A DNA stretch of 64,000 bases from Methylobacter sp. GTDB taxonomy: Bacteria; Pseudomonadota; Gammaproteobacteria; Methylococcales; Methylomonadaceae. Location: contig JAPLRU010000116.1 in NCBI GenBank assembly GCA_026399025.1, forward strand, positions 28,041 to 92,040. Direction: 5' to 3'. A program made the translations under genes and the position numbers. Shown here piece after piece: positions 1 through 9,237 of the stretch (position 1 is its first letter; each line of letters starts with the position of its first letter). A model generated the notes under the pieces. That model was given only the letters and a program-made list of their open reading frames with translations. It searched no databases and was not told where the DNA came from.

Positions 1-498
1 GCAATTGCCGATCCGGATGCGGAGCTATTGATTCTGGGCAGCATGCCCGGACAAGAGTCTTTGGCGGCCCATCAATATTATGCCAATCGCCGCAATGCTT
101 TTTGGAAAATCATGGCTCAATTGTTCTGCTTCGATCCTGACGCTTCCTATGAAGCGCGGCTACACGAACTGAAGGCGGCCCGCATCGCATTATGGGATGT
201 AGTGCAATCCTGCACTCGCGTCGGCAGTTTAGATGCAAAGATTGATGCCGACTCGATCACGGTCAATGACTTTTCGGACTTCTTTGCCAAGCATGATCGG
301 GTTCGTGCGGTATTCTTCAACGGAGCGAAGGCCGAATCGGCATACCGGCGCTATGTTTTGCCGACTGTCGGTACTGTTCCGCTCAGCTACCTGCGTCTGC
401 CTTCGACCAGCCCGGCTCATGCTTCTCTTTCTTATGAACAAAAGCTTCAGGCATGGCAAGCCGTGTTGGCTAAAAGAGCTGTCGCCATAACAACTTAA
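1..498 (+). CDS. DNA-deoxyinosine glycosylase (5' truncated by window edge)
   Basis: This is the C-terminal part of a hypoxanthine/uracil-DNA glycosylase-like protein of the DNA-deoxyinosine glycosylase family, which removes deaminated bases during base-excision repair. The reading frame is open from base 1, and the residues before the first possible start (TTG at 28) already match the family, so the true start lies outside the window. The visible N-terminal motif LILGSMPG followed by QYYANRRNAFWKIM is the family's active-site signature. PSTSPAH near residue 137 matches the conserved C-terminal S-P-A-H motif of UDG-fold enzymes. It is convergent with the tusA-like gene downstream. The family assignment is strong; substrate preference is inferred from the family. 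Confidence 0.85.
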   Translation, partial: AIADPDAELLILGSMPGQESLAAHQYYANRRNAFWKIMAQLFCFDPDASYEARLHELKAARIALWDVVQSCTRVGSLDAKIDADSITVNDFSDFFAKHDRVRAVFFNGAKAESAYRRYVLPTVGTVPLSYLRLPSTSPAHASLSYEQKLQAWQAVLAKRAVAITT

Positions 499-532
499 AA
501 CAAAACCACGAAAAACCTTCGCGGTGCATTAA

Positions 533-763
533 TTATTTCTTTTTGAAGTAAAAAACCTGCCTATCGGCTTCCTTTATCGATTGAATAATTCGATGTCCGG
601 TCTGCTCGGCATAAACCCCGAAATCCAAATGCGCCGCCGGGTCGGTCGCGATGACTTTGACCACCTCGCCGCTGGACATCGTTATCAAGGTTTTTTTCAG
701 GCGTAGTAAAGGTAAGGGGCAGTTCAAACCGCTGGCATCTAGTTCAATGTGGAATTCAATCAT
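533..763 (-). CDS. TusA-family sulfurtransferase
   Basis: A 76-residue single-domain protein of the TusA/SirA family. These small cytoplasmic carriers pass persulfide sulfur to tRNA thiolation, molybdenum cofactor synthesis or dissimilatory sulfur pathways. The hallmark motif is ASGLNCPLPLLRLKK near residue 10-24, with the persulfide cysteine in N-C-P-L-P. Length and the alternating strand/helix pattern fit a complete family member. It is divergent from cysG across about 85 bases, so the two may share a control region. Whether it is TusA itself (tRNA 2-thiouridine) or a paralogue cannot be settled from sequence alone, so no symbol is given. Confidence 0.85.
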   Translation of the reverse strand: MIEFHIELDASGLNCPLPLLRLKKTLITMSSGEVVKVIATDPAAHLDFGVYAEQTGHRIIQSIKEADRQVFYFKKK

Positions 764-847
764 GGCTTTATTTTTTAAGTTTTCTCAACTAAGTTGGGTC
801 CGCTTATAATACCATCCTCTTTTAAATCCAAGAATCATCGTCACTCA

Positions 848-2236
848 ATGGATTATTTCCCTGTATTTTTAAAGCTTAAAGACCAAGCTTGCTTGGTGGT
901 CGGGGCGGGCGAAGTCGCCGCCCGCAAAATCGAACTGTTGGCAAGAGCCGGCGCGAAAATCACCGTCATCGCCGAACAGATAAGCCCGGCGGTATTGAGT
1001 TTGCAGGCAGCGCATAACTTAACGCTGGTGCAAAAATCATTCTCTTCCGCCGATCTTGGCGCATTCCGGCTGGTCGTATCGGCAACGGATAATAATGAAA
1101 CCAATCGCTTGGTTGCTAAAACCGCGACGGAGCAAAACATCCCTTGTAATGTGGTCGATACCCCCGAATTGTGCAGCTTTATTTTTCCGGCCATTATCGA
1201 CCGCTCGCCGATTATTGCCGCGGTATCTTCCGGCGGCGCATCGCCGGTATTGGCGCGATTACTCAGGGCAAAGCTGGAAACCGTGATTCCTCCGGCCTAC
1301 GGCCGTCTTGCCGAATTGGCTGAAAAATTCAGGGACAAGGTCAAGCGGCATATTAACAACCCGGCGCAGCGCAGAATTTTTTGGGAAAACGTGTTGCAGG
1401 GATCGGTCGCCGAACTGATTTTCTCCGGCAACGAGCAGGAAGCCGAACGGCAATTGCAGCAAACCTTGCTTACGCAAAGCGAAAACACTCGACTCGGCGA
1501 AGTCTACCTGGTTGGAGCAGGCCCCGGCGCGCCGGACTTATTGACTTTCCGCGCACTACGGTTGATGCAACAGGCCGACGTAGTCGTTTATGACCGGCTG
1601 GTTTCGCCGGAAATTCTCGATCTGGTGCGCCGCGACGCGGAAAAAATTTATGTCGGCAAACAACGGCAATATCATGCGTTGCCGCAGGAATCGATTAATA
1701 CCTTGCTGGCCGATTTGGCTAAAGCCGGCAAGCGGGTGGTACGCTTAAAGGGCGGCGATCCGTTTATATTCGGTCGCGGCGGCGAAGAAATTGAAACCTT
1801 AATGCAGGAGGGCATTGCTTTCCAAGTCGTTCCCGGCATTACCGCGGCTTCCGGCTGCGCGACTTACGCAGGCATTCCGCTGACCCATCGCGATCATGCG
1901 CAATCCTGCACCTTCGTGACCGGACATTTAAAGGATAATTCCGTCAACTTAAATTGGACGCAACTGGCCGCGCCCAATCAAACTATCGTCATCTATATGG
2001 GCTTGGCCGGACTGGAGCAGATTTGCCGATCTTTAATTGAGCACGGCAGCCCCAAAGATTTACCTATCGCCATCGTGCAGCAAGGCACCACATCCAATCA
2101 GCGGGTGATTACCGGTACCCTGGCAACATTGCCGGACAAAATTGCCGGTGAGGACATCAAGCCTCCGACATTGACCATCATCGGCACAGTGGTCACCTTA
2201 CATGAAAAACTGAGCTGGTTTCAGACCCACCGCTAA
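848..2236 (+). CDS. cysG: Siroheme synthase CysG (trifunctional)
   Basis: A 462-residue fused enzyme that makes siroheme, the cofactor of sulfite and nitrite reductases, from uroporphyrinogen III. Residues 1 to about 205 form the precorrin-2 dehydrogenase/sirohydrochlorin ferrochelatase half, with the NAD-binding loop VVGAGEVAARKI. From about residue 215 comes the SAM-dependent uroporphyrinogen III methyltransferase half, with VYLVGAGPGAPDLLT and RLKGGDPFIFGRGGEE. Length matches E. coli CysG (457). I chose the ATG at 848, giving MDYFPVFLKL, because family proteins begin there. An in-frame start at 794 would add 18 unrelated residues. It belongs with the sulfate uptake operon at 17-23 kb functionally, although the two are not adjacent. 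Confidence 0.95.
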   Translation: MDYFPVFLKLKDQACLVVGAGEVAARKIELLARAGAKITVIAEQISPAVLSLQAAHNLTLVQKSFSSADLGAFRLVVSATDNNETNRLVAKTATEQNIPCNVVDTPELCSFIFPAIIDRSPIIAAVSSGGASPVLARLLRAKLETVIPPAYGRLAELAEKFRDKVKRHINNPAQRRIFWENVLQGSVAELIFSGNEQEAERQLQQTLLTQSENTRLGEVYLVGAGPGAPDLLTFRALRLMQQADVVVYDRLVSPEILDLVRRDAEKIYVGKQRQYHALPQESINTLLADLAKAGKRVVRLKGGDPFIFGRGGEEIETLMQEGIAFQVVPGITAASGCATYAGIPLTHRDHAQSCTFVTGHLKDNSVNLNWTQLAAPNQTIVIYMGLAGLEQICRSLIEHGSPKDLPIAIVQQGTTSNQRVITGTLATLPDKIAGEDIKPPTLTIIGTVVTLHEKLSWFQTHR

Positions 2237-2263
2237 TAGATCTTATTTTTGAACTATTTTGTT

Positions 2264-2317
2264 TACTACGAAGAGCACGAAGAAATAAACCTCGTGTTCT
2301 TCGTGTCTTCGTGGTGA
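2264..2317. repeat. CACGAAG palindromic repeat, copy 1
   Basis: An imperfect inverted repeat with arms around tacgaagagcacgaag and cttcgtgtcttcgtggtg separated by a short AT-rich loop. Related copies lie at 5888-5933, 9238-9345, 54678-54882 and (half) 57974. It follows cysG by about 30 bases and could fold as an RNA hairpin and attenuate read-through. That role is inference. Confidence 0.75.
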
Positions 2318-2510
2318 CGTTTTTAGCCTTTTTAAATCGTTTTTTTGCAGACTCACCCGTTGTTAATGAAATATTGCGAAAAAATAAATAAAACAATTGA
2401 ATTTTCCTATCAAATTCCCTATTCTTTCCCGGTTTAACTTTCAATCGAACTGTTATTTTCTTCAAAAAATAAACAACGGTTCTTTTTACCACCCCAGAGG
2501 AGAGATCAAC

Positions 2511-2849
2511 ATGAAAAAAACATTAGGTACAGTAGCCGGTATTGCTTTACTCGCGTTAAGCGGACAAGTATTTGCCGACGAAGCCAGTGACGTGGGTAAA
2601 AAAATCTACGAACGCGCTTTCGGTCGCGGTTGCGGCACTTGCCACGATATCGCTTCAAACCCACAGTTGTCCGCTTTAATTAAAGCGGGTCAGTTGGACA
2701 GAGCGAAATTCGAAACCGTTCTTAAAGAAGGCAAAGGCGGCATGCCCAAAGCTATCGCTGAAATCATGAAAAACCCTGCTGTTGTTAAAGCCGGATACGG
2801 CGAAGACCAAGCTGTTGACGCTCTGTACAAATATCTGGGCGGCAATTAA
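2511..2849 (+). CDS. Small periplasmic cytochrome c (class I type)
   Basis: A 112-residue secreted monoheme cytochrome c, expected to carry electrons in the periplasm. A Sec signal peptide (MKKTLGTVAGIALLALSGQV, with likely cleavage after VFA) precedes the mature chain. The heme site CGTCH is at residues 41-45, and GGMPK around Met78 offers the sixth heme ligand. The start at 2511 is supported by an AGAGGAGAG ribosome binding site about 6 bases upstream. An upstream in-frame start would give a long unlikely leader. A strong intrinsic terminator follows at once, so it is a single-gene unit. Its heme would be attached by the Ccm system encoded at 27.6-36.8 kb. Its redox partners cannot be read from context. 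Confidence 0.85.
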   Translation: MKKTLGTVAGIALLALSGQVFADEASDVGKKIYERAFGRGCGTCHDIASNPQLSALIKAGQLDRAKFETVLKEGKGGMPKAIAEIMKNPAVVKAGYGEDQAVDALYKYLGGN

Positions 2850-2870
2850 TCCTCCTTCGATAAGCATAAA

Positions 2871-2905
2871 AAAGCCCCGTAGTCATCGACTACGGGGCTT
2901 TTTTT
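2871..2905. terminator. Bidirectional intrinsic terminator
   Basis: A perfect 11-bp stem (gccccgtagtc / gactacggggc, loop atc) is followed by seven T on the plus strand and preceded by a run of A. It can therefore end both the cytochrome gene and the convergent gene at 2926-3537. Confidence 0.93.
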
Positions 2906-2925
2906 ATACTCAAGGAAAACGAAAA

Positions 2926-3537
2926 TCAATCCTTACCTAAATAGCTGGTTTTGATTTCTTTATACGGTAAGCGATTGCGATTCTTTATCCAGACGCCCGC
3001 AACCGCCGCCAGCATTAACCCGCAAGAAGCAATAGTCAAATAGATCAGACGCTTTAATTGGGACATTTCCTGCATCAACTGCTCGTTAGAAACGGCGGCT
3101 TGTCCTTTTTTGACCGGTTCCGAATAGGAGCGAAGCACGTTAAGATCCTTTTTCAGCTCTTCAATCGTGCCTATGGAGCTGGACATAGAACCAACCCGAA
3201 TGCTTTCTTCCAGCGCGTTCAATTTGCTCTCAATGGAACCACTAACCAAGCCGACCAACTGGCCTTTCAGCGCGCTCACTTCCGAAGACAGCACCGGATT
3301 CATTTCAGCCGCATAAATCTCGGTAGCCGTGGCTTTTTTATAGTGGCTGATAAAGCCTTCGCTTGGGAACAATAAAAAGCCCGCTATCAAAACCACAGCC
3401 ATCAGCGCGCAGACTATAGCCAGCAACAGTCTGTTAACCTTCATTAAGGCATGCTGCGAAGGTATGATTTGCAGAACCGTAGAGGCGTTGCCGGGCAAGG
3501 TCTCCACTACCGAATTGATCTTATCTATGTCGCTCAT
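2926..3537 (-). CDS. Two-TM protein with central coiled-coil-like region, unknown function
   Basis: A 203-residue protein I do not recognise. It has one hydrophobic segment at about residues 36-57 (LLLAIVCALMAVVLIAGFLL) and another at about 163-184 (LIYLTIASCGLMLAAVAGVW). Between them lies a roughly 105-residue polar stretch rich in Glu, Leu and Ser (SALKGQLVGLVSGSIESKLN, then ALEESIRVG) that looks helical. The layout suggests an inner-membrane protein with both ends cytoplasmic and a periplasmic helical domain, or the reverse. It lies between the cytochrome gene (convergent, shared terminator) and argG (same strand, about 210 bases apart). It is probably monocistronic, and the context gives no functional clue. 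Confidence 0.7.
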   Translation of the reverse strand: MSDIDKINSVVETLPGNASTVLQIIPSQHALMKVNRLLLAIVCALMAVVLIAGFLLFPSEGFISHYKKATATEIYAAEMNPVLSSEVSALKGQLVGLVSGSIESKLNALEESIRVGSMSSSIGTIEELKKDLNVLRSYSEPVKKGQAAVSNEQLMQEMSQLKRLIYLTIASCGLMLAAVAGVWIKNRNRLPYKEIKTSYLGKD

Positions 3538-3710
3538 TAGTTACTTCCTCTCGTACCAGGAACTCATGGTCACCAACCACCCTGACCGAATAATTATTAT
3601 TTTTCGTAACAAACCCTGTCGGTAGCCGCGCTACCCGACTCGCGATTATACAAGTTTAATGCTCGAATCCTGCATTTTATTTAACGGCATCCGGCCATGA
3701 AGCCAACAAA

Positions 3711-3740
3711 ATTCAGCAAGGTATGCCCGCATACCTTGCT
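3711..3740 (-). terminator. Intrinsic terminator of argG
   Basis: An inverted repeat agcaaggtatg / cataccttgct with a 4-base loop starts just past the argG stop. On the minus strand it is followed by the T-rich stretch gaattttgttgg. Confidence 0.75.
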
Positions 3741-3747
3741 GATAAGA

Positions 3748-4959
3748 TTAACTTAAACGCTTCGCCGCTATTCTCATTCTCAGCGCATTTAACTTGATAA
3801 AACCTTCGGCGTCTTTTTGATTATAAGCGCCGCCGTCATCTTCAAAAGTCGCAATGCTTTCATCGAACAGGCTGTCGGTTTCGGACGCGCGCCCGACCAC
3901 GATCACATTACCCTTATAAAGCTTGAGCCTGACTTTGCCGTTAACGTTTGCCTGCGATGCATCAATCATGGTTTGCATCATTTTTCGCTCGGGACTCCAC
4001 CAGTAACCGTTATAAATTAACGACGCATAACGCGGCATCAGTTCATCCTTTAAATGCGCCACTTCGCGGTCCAGCGTTAAGGATTCAATAGCACGATGCG
4101 CTTTGAGCATCACCGTACCTGCCGGTGTTTCGTAACAGCCGCGCGATTTCATGCCGACGTAGCGGTTTTCGACAATATCCAAGCGACCGATGCCGTTAGC
4201 TCCCGCCACCTTGTTTAACTGCTCCAGAACCGTCGCAGGCGAACAAGGTACATCGTCAATCGCAACAATATCGCCTTGGCGGTAAGTCAGTTCAATATAG
4301 GTGGCTTGATCGGGCGCGGCTTCAGGCGAGACCGTCCAGCGCCACATGTCTTCCTCAGGTTCCGCCCAAGGATCTTCCAGAATCCGGCCTTCGTAAGAAA
4401 TATGCAGTAAATTGGCATCCATTGAATAAGGCGAGGTTTTGCCTTGTTTCATTTCCACCGGGATATTGTGTTTTTCAGCATAAGCCAACAACGTTTGACG
4501 GGAAGTTAAATCCCATTCCCGCCAAGGCGCGATAACCTTTATATCGGGACGCAAAGCGTAAGCGCCCAACTCAAAACGCACTTGGTCGTTGCCTTTGCCG
4601 GTTGCGCCGTGAGAAATGGCGTTCGCGCCGGTTTCATTGGCGATGTCGATCAGCCGTTTGGCGATTAAAGGACGGGCAATCGAAGTGCCCAGCAAATATT
4701 CGCCCTCGTAAATCGTATTGGCGCGAAACATCGGGAAGACATAATCACGGGCAAAATCTTCACGCAAATCTTCGATGTAAATATCCTTAATACCCATCGC
4801 TTGCGCTTTCGCCCGCGCCGGTTCGACTTCGCCGCCCTGCCCCAAATCAGCGGTAAAAGTAACGACTTCGCAGTCGTACACATCCTGCAACCATTTAAGA
4901 ATAACGGAAGTATCCAAACCTCCGGAATAAGCCAGTACCACTTTATTAATTTCCGACAT
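3748..4959 (-). CDS. argG: Argininosuccinate synthase
   Basis: A 403-residue cytoplasmic enzyme that joins citrulline and aspartate with ATP to form argininosuccinate, the penultimate step of arginine synthesis. The N-terminal P-loop of the ATP pyrophosphatase type, [16 protein letters not shown], lies at residues 9-24. Other conserved stretches visible are [35 protein letters not shown] and [12 protein letters not shown]. Length is the family standard for the bacterial type I enzyme. The gene is flanked by its own downstream hairpin and is divergent from bpt, with about 210 bases between them that should hold both promoters. No arg neighbours are present, which is common when arginine genes are scattered. 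Confidence 0.97.
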   Translation of the reverse strand: MSEINKVVLAYSGGLDTSVILKWLQDVYDCEVVTFTADLGQGGEVEPARAKAQAMGIKDIYIEDLREDFARDYVFPMFRANTIYEGEYLLGTSIARPLIAKRLIDIANETGANAISHGATGKGNDQVRFELGAYALRPDIKVIAPWREWDLTSRQTLLAYAEKHNIPVEMKQGKTSPYSMDANLLHISYEGRILEDPWAEPEEDMWRWTVSPEAAPDQATYIELTYRQGDIVAIDDVPCSPATVLEQLNKVAGANGIGRLDIVENRYVGMKSRGCYETPAGTVMLKAHRAIESLTLDREVAHLKDELMPRYASLIYNGYWWSPERKMMQTMIDASQANVNGKVRLKLYKGNVIVVGRASETDSLFDESIATFEDDGGAYNQKDAEGFIKLNALRMRIAAKRLS

Positions 4960-5168
4960 AATGCCTATACCCTACCTTGAGTTAAAAATGCGGCGAATTA
5001 TACCGGAAAATGCGCGTTTCAGCAGTAACCTACTCTAAGTCATGTCGCCATTGATAAAATACGCGCCGAAGATAGAACACGTCCTCTCACAGCATTCCTG
5101 AGTACAATGTCGCGTCATTGCCGCTGAAAACAGTACGGCTCCCGTTTTAAACTTATCGCACTCAAGCT

Positions 5169-5876
5169 ATGGCCTCTATACCTTTATTAATCAGCTCTCC
5201 GCATCCTTGCAGCTATTTGGACCGCGAACACGCGCAATCCGTGTTTGTTCATCCTTTCGTTAAAATGGATACCGCTATTTATTCCCAGCTTATGGCTCAG
5301 GGCTTCAGGCGTAGCGGCGATGAGGTTTACCGTCCTCAGTGTGCGCAGTGTTCGCAATGCGTTCCGGTGCGCTTGCCGGTTGCGCAATTTAAGCCTAATC
5401 GTCAGCAAAAACGCTGTTTGCAAAAAAACAGTGAAACTACCGTAATAATCAAGCCCGCAGTCTTCGAACAAGCGCATTACGATCTTTATTTACGCTACCA
5501 AAAGCAACGTCATGCCGAGGGCAGTATGGCAAACACCGGCCCGGACGAATACATTAAGTTTTTAGGCTGCTCATGGTGCGACACCCGATTTGTAGAATTT
5601 TTTTGCGCCGGTGAGCTGGCCGCCGTGGCCGTGGTGGATTGTCTGGATAATGCGCTCTCAGCGGTTTATACCTTTTTCGATCCGAAGTTTTCCGGCTATA
5701 GCCTCGGCGTTTATGCGGTGCTGTGGCAGATAGACTATGCGCAAAAGCAGGATCTCGACTGGCTGTATCTAGGTTTTTGGATTGCCGAGTGTCGGAAAAT
5801 GAACTACAAAAATCAATATCAGCCCTTGCAAGGCCTGATTGCGCAGCAGTGGAGTTTTTTAGAAACCCAGCCATGA
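5169..5876 (+). CDS. bpt: Aspartate/glutamate leucyltransferase (N-end rule)
   Basis: A 235-residue leucyl-tRNA-protein transferase of the ATE1/Bpt family. It adds leucine to proteins starting with Asp or Glu, marking them for ClpS/ClpAP degradation. The N-terminal ATE domain has conserved cysteines at C14 and in RPQCAQCSQCVPVRL (C58, C61, C64). The C-terminal GNAT-like domain includes YLRYQKQRHAEGSM, LSAVYTFFDP, SLGVYAVLWQI and LYLGFWIAECRKMNYK, all typical of Bpt. Length is normal. In many proteobacteria bpt neighbours aat, clpS or infA, but none is seen here. A perfect palindromic repeat follows the stop codon. Confidence 0.93.
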   Translation: MASIPLLISSPHPCSYLDREHAQSVFVHPFVKMDTAIYSQLMAQGFRRSGDEVYRPQCAQCSQCVPVRLPVAQFKPNRQQKRCLQKNSETTVIIKPAVFEQAHYDLYLRYQKQRHAEGSMANTGPDEYIKFLGCSWCDTRFVEFFCAGELAAVAVVDCLDNALSAVYTFFDPKFSGYSLGVYAVLWQIDYAQKQDLDWLYLGFWIAECRKMNYKNQYQPLQGLIAQQWSFLETQP

Positions 5877-5887
5877 ATCTTAAAAAT

Positions 5888-5933
5888 TCACCACGAAGAC
5901 ACGAAGAAATAAAATTTCGTGTCTTCGTGGTGA
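5888..5933. repeat. CACGAAG palindromic repeat, copy 2 (perfect)
   Basis: Perfect 18-bp inverted arms (tcaccacgaagacacgaa and its complement) surround a 10-base AT-rich loop, directly between the convergent bpt and pilR genes. It is the cleanest short copy of the family and could act as a bidirectional hairpin between the two transcripts. Confidence 0.85.
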
Positions 5934-5954
5934 GTTTCTTTAGATTGATACCCG

Positions 5955-7301
5955 CTAACTGTCCATATTCAGCTTTTTCAAGCGATAGCACAGCGATCTG
6001 AACGATAGCCCAAGCTGCTTGGCCGCAGCTGTTTTGTCCCACTCATTTTCTTCCAAAGCCAGGGCCAGGGTTTTTCTTTCAACATTTTCCAGATGATCCT
6101 CCAGGACTTCTAACGCCGAGTTATAGTTTGGCGCTTCGGCTGGGGCTTGCTCGTCTATCGGCAGATTCAAATCCCCGCTTTCTATACTGCAACCGTCATA
6201 CAGCGCAAGCGCCCGTTCCAGAATATTTTCCAGTTCACGCACGTTGCCCGGAAAACGATAACGTTGCAGCGCCGCTAAGGCGGCTGTCGATACGCTGGGA
6301 CGATCTTGCTTACCGGCGCCGGTCAGTTTGGCCAGGATATGGTCGACCAGAACGGGTATATCGCCAGGCCGTTCACGTAAGGGTGGAACATGAAGATCGA
6401 TAACATTGATGCGGTAATATAAATCTTGCCTAAAACTGCCGTCTTTAACCATATCGCCGAGGTTTCGATGGGTCGCGCTGAGCAAACGAATATCGACCGG
6501 GATTTCTTGCGAATCGCCAATCGGCCGAATCTTTTTTTCCTGAATGGCGCGCAATAATTTGACTTGCAACGGCAACGGCAAATCGGCAATTTCATCCAAA
6601 AATAAGGTGCCGCCTTCCGCAGCCTGGAAAAAGCCTTTTTTATCCCGGATCGCACCGGTAAAGCTGCCTTTTTTGTGGCCGAAAAACTCGCTTTCCATCA
6701 GGTCGGGCGGAATCGCGCCGCAGTTAATCGCGATAAAAGCATGATCGCCGCGGGAGCTTTGCTGATGAATCAGTTTCGCCACCAATTCTTTACCTGAGCC
6801 CGATTCGCCGCTGATATAAACCGGAGCCTGACTGCGGGCCAGTTTATTTATTTTCGAGCGGATCTCGCGCATGATCGCCGATTCGCCGAGCAGCAAGTGG
6901 CGTGTGCGTCTTTCTTTGGCAATGGGCAGCGGAACGGAAAGTTTTAACGCATTGCTGACCAGTAATTTAAGGGCCGATAAATCAACCGGTTTGGAAACAA
7001 AATCGAATGCGCCTTTTTTCATCGCTAAAATGGCCGATTCCATGTTGCCGTGGGCGGTGATAACGGCAACCGGAACCGGGATGCGCAAGGCCTGGATAAA
7101 ATCAACCAGCTCCAGGCCGTTGCCGTCGGGCAGCTTCATGTCGGTCAGGCAAAGATCAAGGGCTTTGTGTTGCAATAAGGCTTTAGCCTGGGCAATATTT
7201 TCAGCGCCGCAGGTTTGAATATCCATCCGGTTAAGGGTAATTTCCAAGAGTTCACGAATATCGGGTTCGTCGTCTACGATCAATGCCAATGGTTTTTTCA
7301 T
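5955..7301 (-). CDS. pilR: Sigma-54-dependent response regulator PilR
   Basis: A 448-residue NtrC-family activator, expected to drive sigma-54 transcription of type IV pilin. The receiver domain (residues 1-120) has the acidic pair D10/D11, phosphoacceptor D54 in CLTDMKLPDGNG and K104 in the SKPVD motif. The AAA+ domain carries GESGSGKELVA (Walker A), the sigma-54 contact loop as GSFTGA rather than the consensus GAFTGA, and LFLDEIADLPL (Walker B). A Fis-type helix-turn-helix, WDKTAAAKQLGLSFRSLCYR, ends the protein. It overlaps pilS by 4 bases, so the pair is translationally coupled. The PilR identity, rather than another NtrC-like protein, rests on this pairing and the C-terminal helix; no pilA is in the window. 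Confidence 0.88.
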   Translation of the reverse strand: MKKPLALIVDDEPDIRELLEITLNRMDIQTCGAENIAQAKALLQHKALDLCLTDMKLPDGNGLELVDFIQALRIPVPVAVITAHGNMESAILAMKKGAFDFVSKPVDLSALKLLVSNALKLSVPLPIAKERRTRHLLLGESAIMREIRSKINKLARSQAPVYISGESGSGKELVAKLIHQQSSRGDHAFIAINCGAIPPDLMESEFFGHKKGSFTGAIRDKKGFFQAAEGGTLFLDEIADLPLPLQVKLLRAIQEKKIRPIGDSQEIPVDIRLLSATHRNLGDMVKDGSFRQDLYYRINVIDLHVPPLRERPGDIPVLVDHILAKLTGAGKQDRPSVSTAALAALQRYRFPGNVRELENILERALALYDGCSIESGDLNLPIDEQAPAEAPNYNSALEVLEDHLENVERKTLALALEENEWDKTAAAKQLGLSFRSLCYRLKKLNMDS

Positions 7302-8923
7302 ATATCAATTAAGGTCTGTTCCGCATTCAGCAAGCGGAGCCGAAAACAGCTCCGTTTTTCATTGCTTAAATAATAGCTCAATTTCGCCTGATTTAATTCG
7401 GCCAGTTCCTTAGAAATATAAAGTCCTAATCCTGTGCCGCTGGACGATGTGGTAAAAAACGGTTCAAATAAATGGTTTTGGTGTTCGCGGCTGATCGCGC
7501 CGTTATCGATGATTTCTATGCAGGGCGCTTGTTGATTAACAAAGCTGCGTAAAATAATTTTCCCGGCTTCGGGCTTGCCGTATTTCAATGCATTTCGGCA
7601 CAGGTTGTCCATAATTTGCCTTAAATGACCGGGATCGATCAACGCACATAACGCATCGCCGGGGAGTGAGAGCATAAACGCATCGCTATCCACGGCATAT
7701 TCGTGGCTAAAGTTTTTCAGGTAATTGTCCAGCCAAGGTTTTAGGCGGATTTTTTCCCGTCTTGAATCGGATCTTCGGGACAGCTGCAAAATATCTTCAA
7801 TAATATGATTAACGCGAACCGAGTGGGTTTGGATGATTTCCGTCAAGCGCCGATCTTGGCCCGATAACAACGGATTTTCCGACAATAATTGTCCGGCATG
7901 GCTGATAGCGCCTAAGGGATTACGGATTTCGTGAGCGATGCTGGCGGTGAGCCGGCCCAGCGAAGCCAATTTGCTTTGCTGCACTTGCTGATGATAAAGC
8001 GCAATATCTTCAATAATGATCATATAAAAAAATTCATGCGCTGTCGGTAAAGGCATAAAGCGGCTATGAATTTCGGCTTGATTCGGTAGTTGCAAGCGCG
8101 CAAGACTTTGCTCGGGATCAAGCAGCCAAGTGTGAAAGGCTTTCGCCAAATCCCCTGGAATATCGCCAAGCTTGGCCGGTAATGCGGATAAATTCGCCAA
8201 GCGTAATGCAGACTCATTGGCCATCTGAATATCCGACTGCTTGTTGACGATAATGATGCCGGATTGCAGGTGTTGGATAATATATTTGTTCAGATCTTCC
8301 AGTTTGGTGATGGTTTTTTTCTGTTGATCGGCCAACTGTAATATTTGTTCGCTACGTTTTGCCAAAATATACGACAACAAGGCAATGGTAAAAAACGAAG
8401 CCCCCAACATGCCGGCATTCGCATAGGAATTCGAGTTAAAACTGTGCATGTAATCGGCAAAAACTTGTTCGGCCAACACCGCCAAACTGGCCAACGCGGC
8501 AAAAAACATCGCGCAACGGCCGCCGATTAATAAGCCCCCGGCTGCTATCGACACTGCCAGCAACGCCCCCATGCCGCTGTTAACGCCGCCGGAGGCATGC
8601 ATGATCAGGGTAAGAATCAGTATATCCGTCAAAATCAGCCATTGCGCTTGCGTGGCATAAGCGGTGAGCCGCCAGAAGATGCAGATGCCGGAAATGATGG
8701 AGAGAACCAAATAGCTCCAGCTGCTGTAGATGAATAAGCGGCTGTCGTAAGTGCCGAACAGCGATGAATCGGCGTAATTGTAAAATAAGGCGATAAACAA
8801 CCAAGCCAGGATAAGCCGATAACCCAAAAAGACCTTGAGCAGTAACCAAGCTTGTTGAGCGGGAATGCCGTAAGCTTTGGAAAAGGGGCAGGGAAAGATG
8901 GTCTCGTGGCTATTTGTCGACAT
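7298..8923 (-). CDS. pilS: Sensor histidine kinase PilS
   Basis: A 541-residue membrane histidine kinase and likely partner of PilR. The first roughly 190 residues hold about six hydrophobic segments, the polytopic sensor typical of PilS. A PAS-like linker follows (around residues 210-310). Then comes the dimerisation/phosphoacceptor helix SIAHEIRNPLGAISHAGQLL with His331, and the ATPase domain with N-box DNLCRNALKYG, IIDNGA and FEPFFTTSSSGTGLGLY. The gene precedes pilR and overlaps it by ATGA. In pseudomonads PilS senses pilin in the inner membrane; that signal is assumed, not seen here. Confidence 0.87.
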   Translation of the reverse strand: MSTNSHETIFPCPFSKAYGIPAQQAWLLLKVFLGYRLILAWLFIALFYNYADSSLFGTYDSRLFIYSSWSYLVLSIISGICIFWRLTAYATQAQWLILTDILILTLIMHASGGVNSGMGALLAVSIAAGGLLIGGRCAMFFAALASLAVLAEQVFADYMHSFNSNSYANAGMLGASFFTIALLSYILAKRSEQILQLADQQKKTITKLEDLNKYIIQHLQSGIIIVNKQSDIQMANESALRLANLSALPAKLGDIPGDLAKAFHTWLLDPEQSLARLQLPNQAEIHSRFMPLPTAHEFFYMIIIEDIALYHQQVQQSKLASLGRLTASIAHEIRNPLGAISHAGQLLSENPLLSGQDRRLTEIIQTHSVRVNHIIEDILQLSRRSDSRREKIRLKPWLDNYLKNFSHEYAVDSDAFMLSLPGDALCALIDPGHLRQIMDNLCRNALKYGKPEAGKIILRSFVNQQAPCIEIIDNGAISREHQNHLFEPFFTTSSSGTGLGLYISKELAELNQAKLSYYLSNEKRSCFRLRLLNAEQTLIDI

Positions 8924-9051
8924 CAGGTTTTTTAGAATGGCGTTTTGCGGGGACTTCGTTAAAATGCTCGATAAAGTTTATTAATCATAGCATTTAGCCG
9001 ATGTCCGGTAACTTCTGATTATAGATACCTCAGTTGATAAAGCGACGCAAA

Positions 9052-9150
9052 GCCCTCTCCAGCGGGAGAGGGTTGGGTGAGGGGGATTTAAAATAAGGAA
9101 AAACGCTTATTTATATCCCCTCATCCCAACCTTCTCCCTGAGGGAGAAGG
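9052..9150. repeat. Long inverted repeat (CCCTCTCC...GGGAGAGGG type)
   Basis: Two arms of about 35 bases, one around gcgggagagggttgggtgag and the other around ctcatcccaaccttctccct, are imperfect inverse complements around an AT-rich centre. Each arm also contains its own small hairpin. A shorter hairpin of the same kind (ccttctccctctggagaagg) is at 55970-55989. The element lies in the 512-base gap between pilS and sucC, which also holds two other repeats (9155-9184, 9238-9345) and must contain the sucCD promoter. I see no gene in this gap. Confidence 0.75.
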
Positions 9151-9154
9151 AGCA

Positions 9155-9184
9155 AATGTCACTCTATTAGCTGCGGGCTCTATA
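9155..9184. repeat. 30-bp dispersed repeat, copy A
   Basis: The 30 bases beginning aatgtcactctattagctgc recur at 58234-58263 with one mismatch. Both copies sit next to ctctcc/ggagaagg hairpin material, so they may be parts of a larger mobile repeat. Confidence 0.8.
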
Positions 9185-9237
9185 TCTACAAGCGACATCG
9201 GAATCAAGGCTGAAGCCGGGGCCTTTAAAAGTTTTTT

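Noticed and set aside
504..533. ccacgaaaaaccttcgcggtg between the glycosylase and the tusA-like gene as another CACGAAG repeat
   Set aside because: Only a few bases of each arm match the family, too little to count as a copy.
5554..6042. Long minus-strand open frame across the end of bpt and the start of the following gap
   Set aside because: It is antisense to a clear gene, crosses the palindromic repeat and has no recognisable motif.
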